This document shows positions 46,121 to 54,416 of a stretch of DNA of 64,000 bases, in pieces. The notes below the pieces were generated by a model, which ran no database searches, had not been told where the DNA came from, and was given only the letters and a program-made list of their open reading frames with translations. The stretch spans positions 310,001 through 374,000 of the forward strand of contig JAXMAZ010000002.1 in NCBI GenBank assembly GCA_046350115.1, written 5' to 3'. This DNA comes from JAXMAZ01 sp046350115 (lineage in GTDB: Bacteria > Planctomycetota > Planctomycetia > Gemmatales > Gemmataceae). Positions within the stretch are counted from its first letter, which is position 1, and each line of letters opens with the position of its first letter. The translations under genes were made by a program, and so were the position numbers.

Positions 46121-48709
46121 TCAGTCGGGGAGCTGCTGATCAGCGAAGGTGCTGAACAGTCGGCCGGTCGGCCGCTGGGGACATGAGGAGATCGGGGAGA
46201 TGTTTCCTACCACCTCTTCACCCCTTTCTCCTCCCGCGTGTAGGGCTGGAAACATGTCCCCCATGTCCTCATGTCCCCCGATGGCCGACTGACCGGCCCC
46301 TACGACCGTCACGGACCACCGGTACGACCCACGGTCTGGCTCTCCGCGGCTAAGCATGCGGCCACCAACCGGGCGGTCTCTGAACTCGCGGAACCTGTAC
46401 CCCAGCTTGGTGGCCTCCAGCCCCTGCCCGGGTTTGGCTCCGCACAGCGTGCGGATGGCCTCCTGGATATCCGTCAGGTCATCGCCGACCGAAGGGCGAA
46501 ACGCTCGGTCGACCACCCCCCTCGCCGTCAGCCCGTCTGGGGGCGGGTCCAGACGTTCCCACCCAGCCAGCAGTACAGCCAGTGGTGACAGCCGGTCGTC
46601 GGCCTCTCGGGCGACCTGCCCACGGGCGGCCATCGGGTCCGGCTGATCGGCCCAGATGATCGCGTTCCGGACGGCACCGCACCACCCCTCGAAGCTGCCA
46701 AGTGGGCCGACCCCAACGTCCGGCCGCCCGGCCCGTAGGTAGGCGGACAGGACTGTCAGTGCAGCGGACAGCAGCCGCGGCCGGTTAGCCGCCGTCCAGC
46801 CCTCCAGGTCCGGGTGGCGAAAGCCGGCCCGCTCCTCCGGCCGCTCGTGCGGCGACACCAGCCGGGACGGGCAGACCCGACGTCCCAGGTCGCCGCACAG
46901 GTAGCAGTTGTTTGCAGTCGCGTAAAAGACGGTCAGCAGCGGAAACGTCACCTGCCGGGTCTCGCCCAGCACCCGGTCCGACCACTCGTCCGCCGTCAGG
47001 GCGGCATCGAGCGGTCCGCAGCCGAATGGCCCGGCGACGTTGTCGAACAGCACCGCCGGGTCGCCGTGGGCTGCGATGGTGGTCAGCAGCTTGCGGCACT
47101 CGGCGGCGTCGTGAGCGTAAGTGGTAACCGCCAGCCCGCGGCCGAAGACGATAGTGGCGGTGGCCATGACCAGCTTGCCCTTTCCGACGCCAGGGCCATT
47201 GCCGTCGACAAGGAACAGGGGGGCCGGCCCGCGGAACGCGAACCGGGCAAGCGGGGTGAGTAGGCCGGCTATCCAGGCAGACCGATGGGCCGCGGCCTCG
47301 AACGGGAAATCGCACACCACCTCAAGCAGGTCGGCGGCCGCGGTGGCCGCGTCTGCCCGAGTCGGCCGGGGCGGGATCGCTACCGCCACGTCCCCGGACA
47401 GGAACAGGCCGGTGCCCGGGTCGTACCCCCGGGCGGTCAGCACCGTCCCGTCCGGCCGGACGACCGGGTAGCTGACTACACCAGTCAGGCGGCGGACGCC
47501 GGGCCAGTAGCGGCGGTGATGGACGGCGCTCACACACTGTGGCGTTGGGGCGGCCGGTACTGCTACAGTCCCGCCCTTGGTGTCTGTCAGCCGTCGGAAG
47601 CTGGCTACGCCAGTGAGTACCTCCCGGAGGGTGGCCGGCTCGACCGGGAACATGCGGTGGCCGGCCGGCCGGGCGATCTGGCCACGATCCTCCGCCGGCA
47701 TCTCGACCACACGTATCAGCGAGTCGGCTCGCTGGTATAGATCGGAGCGGGCCAGAGCCGCGACCGCCTCGTCATTCACCCGCAGCTCGTCCACGCCGAG
47801 CACGATGACTGGCCTCTCCACGGTCCGGCTGACGGCCGACAACGTCGGGGTAGGCCGGGTCGGGCGATCGGCCTGCTCAAGGAGCCTGCGGAGGGCGTCC
47901 GGCCCTTCGGCGAGCAGGTAGTCATCCAGGCCCTGCTTCGCCCTGTCGGCGGTAGCTGGCAGCCGGACCACACGCACGTCCGCCCCGGCCGCGGACAGAG
48001 CGCGTGCCATGTGCCACTCGGCCCACTGCACATTCACGTTGTCGGTCGCGTCCGAGTCGAACACGATGTAGACCCGCCGGCCGGTCCAGGTCACAGCCGC
48101 CAGGTCCGGGATCATCACCCGCTGTCCGGTGGCCTTGCCGTCCGCCCCCTTCTCCCGGGCCTGCTGCCAGCACGTCACCCCGGTCAGGGCGACGCACGGG
48201 AACCCGTGCTGGTCGGCGGCCGCGGCCTTGAATGGCCCCTCGGTGATCAGCAGCGAGATGGCCGGGTCGGTCAGGGCCGCCCGGGTGCCGGGCGGGACGT
48301 AGAGCCGCGGCTTCTGCCCCTTCGGTGATTCATATTTCCGGGGCTTGTCCCCCTTCCCCGGCAGCGGGCGGTCCGGCCGAACCTGGCAGTAAGCCAGGGG
48401 CCTGCCGTTCACGTCGCAAAACGGGATGATGAGCGCCGCGCCGAGTTGGTCGGCCCCGCCCTTCCACCGGAGCAGGTGCTCGATCGCCCGGGGGTCAGTC
48501 TCGCTATAGAAGCCGCACCGGTCGATCTGGCCGGGGGCCAGCCCGTACCGCCGTAGGAGGGCGTCCTGGTGGTGGGGCAGGAGGTGCCGGCCATTCCGCG
48601 ACGTCAGCCCGTTCCCGCCGTCAGGCGGCGGGCTGTCCGGTTGCGCGTCGCTGGGGGTGCGGTAGGATGACACTGCAGGCTCCGGGCCGGCGAGCAAGGT
48701 GTGGCGCAC
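46121..48709 (-). CDS. Toprim (DUF3854-like) primase / helicase replication protein
   Basis: Predicted protein of up to 862 residues; the start at a GTG at 48709 is uncertain. Residues about 40-150 resemble a primase N-terminal region (LLRRYGLAPGQIDRCGFYSE; AALIIPFCDVNGRPLAYCQV). A Toprim-like fold follows: SLLITEGPFKAAAADQHGFP (Glu) and VYIVFDSDATDNVNVQWAEW (Asp). The C-terminal half contains a P-loop, LFLVDGNGPGVGKGKLVMAT, with VLFDNVAG as a possible Walker B and LTVFYATANNCYLCGDLGRR downstream. This is the primase-helicase layout of phages and satellites. It lies next to the iteron region. Confidence 0.8.
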   Translation of the reverse strand: MRHTLLAGPEPAVSSYRTPSDAQPDSPPPDGGNGLTSRNGRHLLPHHQDALLRRYGLAPGQIDRCGFYSETDPRAIEHLLRWKGGADQLGAALIIPFCDVNGRPLAYCQVRPDRPLPGKGDKPRKYESPKGQKPRLYVPPGTRAALTDPAISLLITEGPFKAAAADQHGFPCVALTGVTCWQQAREKGADGKATGQRVMIPDLAAVTWTGRRVYIVFDSDATDNVNVQWAEWHMARALSAAGADVRVVRLPATADRAKQGLDDYLLAEGPDALRRLLEQADRPTRPTPTLSAVSRTVERPVIVLGVDELRVNDEAVAALARSDLYQRADSLIRVVEMPAEDRGQIARPAGHRMFPVEPATLREVLTGVASFRRLTDTKGGTVAVPAAPTPQCVSAVHHRRYWPGVRRLTGVVSYPVVRPDGTVLTARGYDPGTGLFLSGDVAVAIPPRPTRADAATAAADLLEVVCDFPFEAAAHRSAWIAGLLTPLARFAFRGPAPLFLVDGNGPGVGKGKLVMATATIVFGRGLAVTTYAHDAAECRKLLTTIAAHGDPAVLFDNVAGPFGCGPLDAALTADEWSDRVLGETRQVTFPLLTVFYATANNCYLCGDLGRRVCPSRLVSPHERPEERAGFRHPDLEGWTAANRPRLLSAALTVLSAYLRAGRPDVGVGPLGSFEGWCGAVRNAIIWADQPDPMAARGQVAREADDRLSPLAVLLAGWERLDPPPDGLTARGVVDRAFRPSVGDDLTDIQEAIRTLCGAKPGQGLEATKLGYRFREFRDRPVGGRMLSRGEPDRGSYRWSVTVVGAGQSAIGGHEDMGDMFPALHAGGERGEEVVGNISPISSCPQRPTGRLFSTFADQQLPD

Positions 48710-48832
48710 CAGGTTGCTCGTCCGGCCTTTTCATTTCTTGGACCGACATCCTGCCGATATTCCGAAGCCGGCCGCGGCCGACGTAAACGACATCTCACCC
48801 CGCGGCCGGCACAGCAGCCGGGGTCTGCACAC

Positions 48833-49198
48833 TCAGCCGCCGTGTTCCTCCGCGATCGCCCGCCGGGCCTGGGCGGCCCGGGCGTCAGCAAGGTGGCGAA
48901 GCACCTCCTTCAGCATCCACTTCCGCGACGGCAACCGTCGGCCGACGGCCCGCTGCCGGTGCAACTCGGCCACCAGGGCCGGGTCGGCGGCGAAGGCGTC
49001 TTCCACCTGTTCAAGGTCCGTGTTGACGCCGTCCCGCTCGACCGCTCGCATCACCTCCAGCACCCGGCGGATGGTTCGAGACCGGATGGGCGGGTCCCCG
49101 ACGTGGCGGACCAGCCGCGGGCTGGCTAAAAGGAGCCGGAGCAGGAAGATTTCACCCCGATCGACCGCGTCGGCGATCGGGTCGTCGGTCGAGTTCAT
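48833..49198 (-). CDS. Small replication-associated protein (DnaB-N/primase-tail-like)
   Basis: Predicted protein of 121 residues from the ATG at 49198, which overlaps the upstream stop as ATGA. It is all helical: DAVDRGEIFLLRLLLASPRL, RTIRRVLEVMRAVERDGVNT and DALVAELHRQ-type helices (DPALVAELHRQRAVGRRLPS). The pattern resembles the helicase-binding domain of DnaG or the N-terminus of DnaB. It directly precedes the primase-helicase gene, supporting a replication role. Confidence 0.6.
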   Translation of the reverse strand: MNSTDDPIADAVDRGEIFLLRLLLASPRLVRHVGDPPIRSRTIRRVLEVMRAVERDGVNTDLEQVEDAFAADPALVAELHRQRAVGRRLPSRKWMLKEVLRHLADARAAQARRAIAEEHGG

Positions 49199-49521
49199 TG
49201 GCTCACAGTGTGTTCGGAGGAGGGGGAAACGGCCGAAGCTGGGGCGGGGCGACGGGTGCGGCGGCGGGTCGGCTTGAGCTTGGCGGCCAGCGATTCGACA
49301 TCCGAGCGGCGGTACCTGACTCCACCGCCGGGGGCGTCGACAGCGACGAGCTGGCCGGCCGCCCGAGAGCGGAACAGCCCGGCCCGGCTGATGCCGAGCA
49401 GGGCGGCCGCTTGGTCGGCGGTCAACAACAGAGGCGGCGGGCCGGCCGCCCGCTCGGATGCCTCACGGATCGCCTTCAATTCGGCGACCACGTCGGCGAG
49501 CGACACCTCACCGGGCGGCAT
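49195..49521 (-). CDS. Excisionase-like helix-turn-helix protein
   Basis: Predicted protein of 108 residues from the ATG at 49521 (MPPGEVSLADVVAELKAIRE). The DNA-binding domain reads LLLTADQAAALLGISRAGLF, then RSRAAGQLVAVDAPGGGVRY and RRSDVESLAAKL, the HTH_17 (excisionase) pattern. A basic tail (PTRRRTRRPA) follows. It overlaps its neighbours on both sides, so it is part of a coupled operon. A recombination directionality factor is plausible for the integrase at 52-53.6 kb. Confidence 0.75.
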   Translation of the reverse strand: MPPGEVSLADVVAELKAIREASERAAGPPPLLLTADQAAALLGISRAGLFRSRAAGQLVAVDAPGGGVRYRRSDVESLAAKLKPTRRRTRRPAPASAVSPSSEHTVSQ

Positions 49522-49693
49522 GGGACGCCTCCCGGTCGATGGAGGGTTGGGCCATGTGCTCCTTGACCTGGAGCAGGTTCCGCAGCAACCGGCGCAATAG
49601 GGTCGCCTCATCGGCGACGTGCCGGATGCGGGCCCGGAGCTGGGCTTCGTCGAGCACGATGTATGGGGTGGGTGTCGGGCAGGCGGTCGCCAT
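49508..49693 (-). CDS. Small helical protein
   Basis: Predicted protein of 61 residues from the ATG at 49693 (MATACPTPTPYIVLDEAQLR). It is one amphipathic helical stretch (HVADEATLLRRLLRNLLQVK). It overlaps the excisionase-like gene by 14 bases. No family recognised; its place suggests a regulatory or dimerising partner. Confidence 0.5.
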   Translation of the reverse strand: MATACPTPTPYIVLDEAQLRARIRHVADEATLLRRLLRNLLQVKEHMAQPSIDREASHAAR

Positions 49694-49779
49694 GTGAAGA
49701 TCTCCGCGGACAAATCTTCCGCGGAAACCATCGGCCCAAAATGCGGTCAAGAAAATGCTATCCGCATCACGCAGCAGTG

Positions 49780-50619
49780 CTATAGGGCATGCTGTAGCAT
49801 GTCGCCGCCTGAACAGAGCAGATCACGGATCCGCACCCCGAGCTCGGTCAGTCGGAGGTCATTTGTCGTCGTCGAACCCTCAATCAGGCCTCGGTCCTTT
49901 AACTCTTTGGGCACATGATGGGCGCGACTCTTCGAGCATTCCCCGATGCTCTCCACGAACGTGGACAGCTTCCCGGGCGATTTGCCCAGCCGGGCAAGTT
50001 TCAAAAAGAATGCCTTGACGCACTTAGCGCTCTTGAGCCAGTCGACCAGCTCATCGTCCGACCAGGACCCGCCGCTCTCTGCAGAGGTGGCTGTCCCATG
50101 TGCTGGGGTAACGCTTTCGCTATTAGTTGTGTCGCGGGTTGACGAATGGAGCGGCTCTGCGGCTGAGGATGTGATCACGACTGCCGGGTCCGCGTCCTCT
50201 GCCGGTACGAGCTCAAGATCAGTCAGACCCGAAGGCTTGTCGACCCGGGGCTCTGAGGTGGAGAGGGATGGCGCCATCGACTCGGGTGGCGGAGTTCTCA
50301 GGTCCTCCAACCCAATGAAAGCGGCTCCTTCCGGAGTGATGTCCGCGACGATCGAGGCGAACCGTCGTGCCTCCTGCTCAGTGATCCATACGGCCGATTG
50401 CGACGCACGTTCGTAGTTCACGTTGAAGTGGCCAGTGACCATCAGGAACCGACCGTTGAAGTAACGGTACAGTTCCTCCCAGGAGGCGTGGCCGAGAACA
50501 TCGACTTCGTAAACCGTTGGGGACGTCTGCGCCAGCAGGGTGGCGTGCTTGAGGTCGATTAGGGCGTCGTGATGTGGCCCGCCACGAACCTTCTGGAGGC
50601 CGTCTGCGATTGTGAACAT
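49780..50619 (-). CDS. Hypothetical regulator with C-terminal winged helix
   Basis: Predicted protein of 279 residues from the ATG at 50619 (MFTIADGLQKVRGGPHHDAL). Residues 1-95 form a conserved-looking alpha/beta domain (VYEVDVLGHASWEELYRYFN; TEQEARRFASIVADITPEGA). A low-complexity Ser/Thr/Pro linker follows. The C-terminal 90 residues look like a winged helix (KAFFLKLARLGKSPGKLSTF; HHVPKELKDRGLIEGSTTTN). Codon use is less GC-biased than its neighbours. A regulatory role is inferred. Confidence 0.6.
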   Translation of the reverse strand: MFTIADGLQKVRGGPHHDALIDLKHATLLAQTSPTVYEVDVLGHASWEELYRYFNGRFLMVTGHFNVNYERASQSAVWITEQEARRFASIVADITPEGAAFIGLEDLRTPPPESMAPSLSTSEPRVDKPSGLTDLELVPAEDADPAVVITSSAAEPLHSSTRDTTNSESVTPAHGTATSAESGGSWSDDELVDWLKSAKCVKAFFLKLARLGKSPGKLSTFVESIGECSKSRAHHVPKELKDRGLIEGSTTTNDLRLTELGVRIRDLLCSGGDMLQHAL

Positions 50620-50708
50620 AGTGAACCCTATTCGGCCCATACGGGCGGCCATCCCCCCGCATAACTACCGCCCCGGCCGGACGCAAGCCCGGACGGGACG
50701 GGTGGCGG

Positions 50709-51080
50709 TCAGCCCTTGGCCGGAACGGGGGCCGACTCCCGCTCGTCCGCTTCTTCCGCGTCGCCGTCTTCCTCGTGCTCCTGGCCGTACTGTTCTTCGA
50801 CCGACTCTGCCACGGTGGCCAGCGCCCGCAGCCGGGTGGCAACGTCCGCCTCGTCCCCGTCGTCGATCCCCGTCTCGATCATCTCCAAGTCCAGGCAGGC
50901 GGCCATCTGATCGGCCCAGAATCGGACCGAGATCGCGAGGTTTTGGTAGCGGTCGGCGTCTTCCTCGTCGGGGTCGCACCGCTGGCAGGTGCAGGCGTCG
51001 TCCAGGCAGCGGAGGTGGTCGTCGGCGAAGTCGCGGGTCACCCGGAGGAGCACGGCCAGCAGTTCCCGCTCCCGGTTCAT
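50709..51080 (-). CDS. Acidic hypothetical protein
   Basis: Predicted protein of 123 residues from the ATG at 51080 (MNRERELLAVLLRVTRDFAD), preferred over in-frame codons upstream. It has one cysteine cluster (HLRCLDDACTCQRCDPDEED), possibly a metal site, and a very acidic C-terminus (QYGQEHEEDGDAEEADERES). It is the first gene of the minus-strand operon reading away from the divergent promoter at 51.35 kb. Acidic small early proteins are often DNA mimics or regulators; nothing here proves that. Confidence 0.6.
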   Translation of the reverse strand: MNRERELLAVLLRVTRDFADDHLRCLDDACTCQRCDPDEEDADRYQNLAISVRFWADQMAACLDLEMIETGIDDGDEADVATRLRALATVAESVEEQYGQEHEEDGDAEEADERESAPVPAKG

Positions 51081-51348
51081 CCTGCACGTGGTCCGATCCC
51101 GCGACCGGCGCTCTGACTCCGGTAGCGGGCTTTGGAACCACCCAGATCGGGCCTTCTTTCCTGCAGGGTTTCGGACGTGCTCGGTCGTCGTGGACGGACC
51201 GGGGGCGGCGCCGGGGTTGCCCCCAGCGATGCGGCGGGTTACGCTTGACACCGTTCTTCTCCTTGTGCACGCAAGGTGCGGGACGACGGCCCGGGAGTGT
51301 TCTCAGCACCTCCGGGCCAACTTTTTGACCGGCCAGCGTCTCGGTCAG

Positions 51349-51383
51349 TTGACAGAGATTACACTTGTGCTGTAATCTGTCAA
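51349..51383. promoter_or_regulatory. Divergent promoter overlapping an operator-like palindrome
   Basis: On the plus strand TTGACA (51349-51354) is followed after 16 bases by TGTAAT (51371-51376). On the minus strand TTGACA (51383-51378) is followed after 16 bases by TAATCT. The two halves form a near-perfect inverted repeat, TTGACAGAGATTACA against TTGACAGATTACA, around CTTGTGC. It lies in the otherwise gene-free 51081-51443 between the XRE gene (plus) and the minus-strand operon. This is the layout of a repressor-controlled switch; the XRE protein is the likely binder. Confidence 0.7.
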
Positions 51384-51443
51384 GTGACAAACCCGCACGG
51401 CCGATTCATCGGATGGGCAGCCATCCGGGCTGCGGGGTGTGGC

Positions 51444-51695
51444 ATGGCCGATGAGCGGCAGGGAGATGACTTGGTAGAAGTCCTTCGTGCTGCCATCCGG
51501 GACAGCGGTCTGTCGAACACCGAGATCGAAGACCAGACCGGGGTCGATAACTCGGCGATCAGCCGCTTCCTACGCGGAGAGCGCGGTCTAACGCTCGAAT
51601 CCGCCGCGAAGATCGCCCAGTTCCTGGGACTGAAGGTCAGCTACCCTAATCCGTCGGCCCCGGACCCGCCCAAGCCAAAGGGAAAGCTGAAGTAG
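51444..51695 (+). CDS. XRE/Cro-CI family repressor
   Basis: Predicted protein of 83 residues from the ATG at 51444. The helix-turn-helix is clear: LSNTEIEDQTGVDNSAISRF, then LRGERGLTLESAAKIAQFLG. There is no C-terminal oligomerisation or peptidase domain, so it is Cro-like rather than a full CI repressor. It lies 61 bp downstream of the divergent promoter/operator, which suggests autoregulation and control of the minus-strand replication operon. Confidence 0.85.
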   Translation: MADERQGDDLVEVLRAAIRDSGLSNTEIEDQTGVDNSAISRFLRGERGLTLESAAKIAQFLGLKVSYPNPSAPDPPKPKGKLK

Positions 51696-51714
51696 CACGA
51701 GCCACGGAGTGGCC

Positions 51715-52053
51715 ATGATCGCTGGATTGCGCGTCTTACGCGAGAAGACGATCAGGCTGGACCGGGCCGCCCGGTACCTGAAAGTGAATGTCCTCTCGGT
51801 CCGACGCTGGGTTAAGACCGGCGTGCTGATCAATGGCTCCCGGGTCCGCCTGGAGGGTCAGCGGGTCGGCGGTCGGTACGTAACCAGTGTCCAGGCGGTC
51901 CGGCGGTTCCTGGCTGCCACCGACCTGCCGCCGCCTGCACCCTCGGCCGAGCCGGCCGTCCGAACCCCGGCCGAAGCCTCCCGGGCCGCCCGACGGGCTC
52001 TGGAGGAGCTGTCCAAGATGGGGGTCAAGATTACCCCCCGTCCCAAGACGTAG
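51715..52053 (+). CDS. DUF1580-like helix-turn-helix protein
   Basis: Predicted protein of 112 residues from the ATG at 51715, preferred over a GTG at 51709 because ACGGAG ends five bases before it. It reads KTIRLDRAARYLKVNVLSVR, RWVKTGVLINGSRVRLEGQR and VGGRYVTSVQAVRRFLAATD: a MerR-like HTH with a wing, as in DUF1580 proteins that recur beside recombinases in planctomycetes. It lies 19 bp after the XRE gene and 99 bp before the integrase. Confidence 0.75.
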   Translation: MIAGLRVLREKTIRLDRAARYLKVNVLSVRRWVKTGVLINGSRVRLEGQRVGGRYVTSVQAVRRFLAATDLPPPAPSAEPAVRTPAEASRAARRALEELSKMGVKITPRPKT

Positions 52054-52152
52054 CACCCCCGACCAATACTTCGTCCTATCTGGCCCATCGCGGTAGCGAT
52101 GCGGCACAGATCGCTCACACCTCAATATTCACCACCTCTTCCCGGGGATCTC

Positions 52153-53577
52153 ATGGCCAGCTTGGTCCGCCCGTCTGTCACTGAGTATCGGTTGAACGGC
52201 AAACGGGTGAAGAAGAGCACGCCCGGGGCGGTCAAGCGCCGGACGCGAGCGAGCAAGTGGTACGGGCAGGGGCTGCCCCACCTGCCGCCTAAGAAGCGGG
52301 TTCCGCTCAGCCCGAACAGGCAGGTCGCCCAGCGGATGCTGGACGACATGGTCCGGGCGGCCGAACGGGGACGGGTCGGGCTGCCGGACCTGGACGCCGG
52401 CCGGAAGTCGCTGGCCGACCACCTGACCGGGTTCGACCGGGATCTGCGGCTCGGGCTGGCCAGCCGCACCCGAACCACCCGCCGGACGCCGGACGCCGGC
52501 CAGGTGGCGCTCTGCGTCCAGAGGGTACGGGACACACTCAATGGGTGTGGCTTCCGGACCCCGGCCGACCTGTCGGACGCAGCCCCGGCCAAGCTGGCCA
52601 CATACCTGGGCGGGCGGGTGGCCCTCGCCCGGCGGGACGGCGGGATCAGCGCCCAGACGGCGAAGTTCTACCTGGCCGCGGTGACGCGGTTCACCTGGTG
52701 GCTCGCGGTGCGGGCGAAAGCCCCGGTCCGGGCTGACCTGTTCGCCGACGTGCCGAGCTACGACGGCAGGGCGGACCGAAAGCACGCCCGCCGTGAGCTG
52801 CACCCGGAGGAGATGGCCCGGCTGCTCGACGCCACCCGGACCAGCCCGATCGTGATCCGGGAGCTGACCGGTGAGGCGAGGTACTTCTTGTACCTGGTCG
52901 CGTTCAGCAGCGGCTACCGCGCTGGGGAGTTGGCCGAGCTGACCCCAGAGTGCTTCGCCTTGGACGCGGATACCCCGACCGTGTCCCTGCCGCCGAAGTT
53001 AACGAAGAACAAGAAGGCGGCCGCCCAGCCGATCCCGGCCGGGGTGGCGGCCCAGCTGCGAGGGTTCCTGGCCGGCACGCCGGAGGGCCGGCCGGTGTGG
53101 CCCGGAACATGGCGCGAGAAGCCGGCGAAGGTACTACGCAGGGATCTCTCCGCGGCCGGCATTCCGTACTCGGTCCCCTCCCCCGCCGGCCCGCTGTTCG
53201 CCGACTTTCACAGTTTGCGGCACAGTTACCTGTCCGCCCTGGCAGCCGCTGGGGTTGGGCTGAAGGAACTGATGGAGTTGGCCCGGCACTCTGACCCGAA
53301 GCTGACGATGGGGGTCTACGTCCACGCCCGGCCGGCAGCGCTCGGGGCAGCGGTGGAGCGGATCGCCCTGCCGGCGGGCGATCAGCAGCGGGCGAGCGGC
53401 CTCTCCGCCCTCAGCCGGGATGCGATCGAGGATCTGGTCATGGGGCTCGCCGGGGCGTTGTCCGTCCTCACCGGGCAGGCCGAGTTGTTTGCACCCCGGC
53501 TTGCACCCAGCAGTGATCCGGCGGGAGAATCCGGGAGACGAGTGGGGCCAGAACGGCCGCGGACGGCGTCGGCCTGA
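52153..53577 (+). CDS. int: Tyrosine-type site-specific recombinase (integrase)
   Basis: Predicted protein of 474 residues from the ATG at 52153. Catalytic residues are complete: Arg256 in SSGYRAGELAEL, a Lys near 283 in LPPKLTKNKK, His353 and Arg356 in FHSLRHSYLSALAAAG, His379 in LARHSDPKLT and nucleophile Tyr389 in GVYVHARP. Residues 85-205 are the core-binding SAM-like domain; the basic N-terminus (KRVKKSTPGAVKRRTRASKW) could bind arm sites. The C-terminal codons contain one copy of the arm-type repeat. It ends 106 bp before attR, the usual place. Confidence 0.93.
   Translation: MASLVRPSVTEYRLNGKRVKKSTPGAVKRRTRASKWYGQGLPHLPPKKRVPLSPNRQVAQRMLDDMVRAAERGRVGLPDLDAGRKSLADHLTGFDRDLRLGLASRTRTTRRTPDAGQVALCVQRVRDTLNGCGFRTPADLSDAAPAKLATYLGGRVALARRDGGISAQTAKFYLAAVTRFTWWLAVRAKAPVRADLFADVPSYDGRADRKHARRELHPEEMARLLDATRTSPIVIRELTGEARYFLYLVAFSSGYRAGELAELTPECFALDADTPTVSLPPKLTKNKKAAAQPIPAGVAAQLRGFLAGTPEGRPVWPGTWREKPAKVLRRDLSAAGIPYSVPSPAGPLFADFHSLRHSYLSALAAAGVGLKELMELARHSDPKLTMGVYVHARPAALGAAVERIALPAGDQQRASGLSALSRDAIEDLVMGLAGALSVLTGQAELFAPRLAPSSDPAGESGRRVGPERPRTASA
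53488..53508 (+). repeat. Right putative arm-type recombinase site, inside the int gene
   Basis: Identical over 21 bases to 37207-37227, with two TTGCACCC units 4 bases apart. It lies within the last codons of the integrase (encoding LFAPRLAP), 175 bp from the right core repeat. Confidence 0.55.
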
Positions 53578-53683
53578 CCACTTCCGAAACCCCTTAGTTT
53601 CCAGAGGTTTGGGACTCTCCAAGAGTTTCCGAGACGCCGGGATACGGTTTCGCCGTCCGGGGGCCGAAAGCGGCCTGACCGGT

Positions 53684-53728
53684 CTTCGGAACCGAGGGTT
53701 GGGGGTTCAAATCCCTCCGGGTGTACTG
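53684..53728 (+). repeat. attR: 45-bp direct repeat, tRNA 3'-end-like
   Basis: Perfect copy of 37138-37182 containing the T-arm-like GGGGGTTCAAATCCCTC. No tRNA body precedes it. Read on the minus strand it encodes HPEGFEPPTLGSE, the peptide often seen when tRNA 3' ends are translated in antisense. Confidence 0.85.
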
Positions 53729-54035
53729 GCCTCGTCCGCCCGCACGGCCTGTCAGCCTCGATCCCACCTGCCACCCCGAAGGGAGTTGGGGGCGGACGCC
53801 GGCGTCCCCGGTTCGTCCTCACATCCACTGGTCAACTTCCGTCCCCTGTTAGCCGGAAGGGCAAGGATTGGGCGGGCAAGGGTATGGGCGTGCGAGGTCG
53901 GCGGTGATCGGAATTGGGCAGGTTGACGTGAGTCTGCCGGCAACGGAATACGAGTGATTGTTAAGACCAGGGGGCTAGCGCACGTCGCTGCTGGCGGTGT
54001 GAAGCCCTGGGCGGCTTGGCATGGAACCGGCCGCG
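53729..54035. other. Gene-free junction right of the integrative element
   Basis: About 300 bp between attR and the response-regulator gene. No convincing ORF, RNA gene or repeat was found. Confidence 0.4.
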
Positions 54036-54416
54036 TCATCGCGGGCATACAGCACTCAGCAGCCGCATCAGCTCGTTCGGGTCGCACGGCTTGGCGAATC
54101 GGGCGTTGAACCCGGCTCGGCTCACCCTTTCGTCGTATTCGCCACCGGTGACGCCGGTGATGGCCACCAAGAGAACCCGGTGCCCGAACGCCGCCCGTAC
54201 CCGGCGGGCCACCTCACACCCGTCGACGCCGGGCATATGGACGTCTAGCAGGCAGGCATCCGGCTCGAATTCGGCGGCGGTCGCGCAGGCCCGTTCCCCG
54301 TCGTACACGGTCCGGGTGTCATAACCCAGCAGGGCCAGCATCAAGGCGAGCGAGTCGGCCGCATCCCGGTTGTCGTCGGCCACCAGTACCCGGACTGCCG
54401 GTCGGCTAACTGTCAT
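54036..54416 (-). CDS. Single-domain response regulator (CheY-like)
   Basis: Predicted protein of 126 residues from the ATG at 54416 (MTVSRPAVRVLVADDNRDAA). It has the acidic pair in VLVADDNRD, phospho-acceptor Asp in DACLLDVHMPGVDG, Thr in LVAITGVTGG and Lys in ARFAKPCDP. There is no output domain, so it acts through partners. No histidine kinase is adjacent. Confidence 0.9.
   Translation of the reverse strand: MTVSRPAVRVLVADDNRDAADSLALMLALLGYDTRTVYDGERACATAAEFEPDACLLDVHMPGVDGCEVARRVRAAFGHRVLLVAITGVTGGEYDERVSRAGFNARFAKPCDPNELMRLLSAVCPR

Larger units (their letters stand above)
37138..53728. mobile_element. Integrative element of about 16.6 kb, phage-satellite-like
   Basis: Bounded by the 45-bp direct repeats. 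Contents from the right: tyrosine recombinase, DUF1580-like and XRE proteins (plus strand); then, on the minus strand, small regulators, a helicase-loader-like protein, a Toprim/helicase replication protein, HTH, coiled-coil protein, prohead-protease-like gene and a large structural-type protein; then a cargo zone with a coupled three-gene cassette. Terminase, portal, tail and lysis genes were not recognised. This combination fits a phage satellite or a defective prophage. Confidence 0.8.

Noticed and set aside
53382..53828. Minus-strand ORF containing HPEGFEPPTLGSE
   Set aside because: This peptide is a known artefact of antisense translation of tRNA 3' ends; the frame overlaps int and attR.
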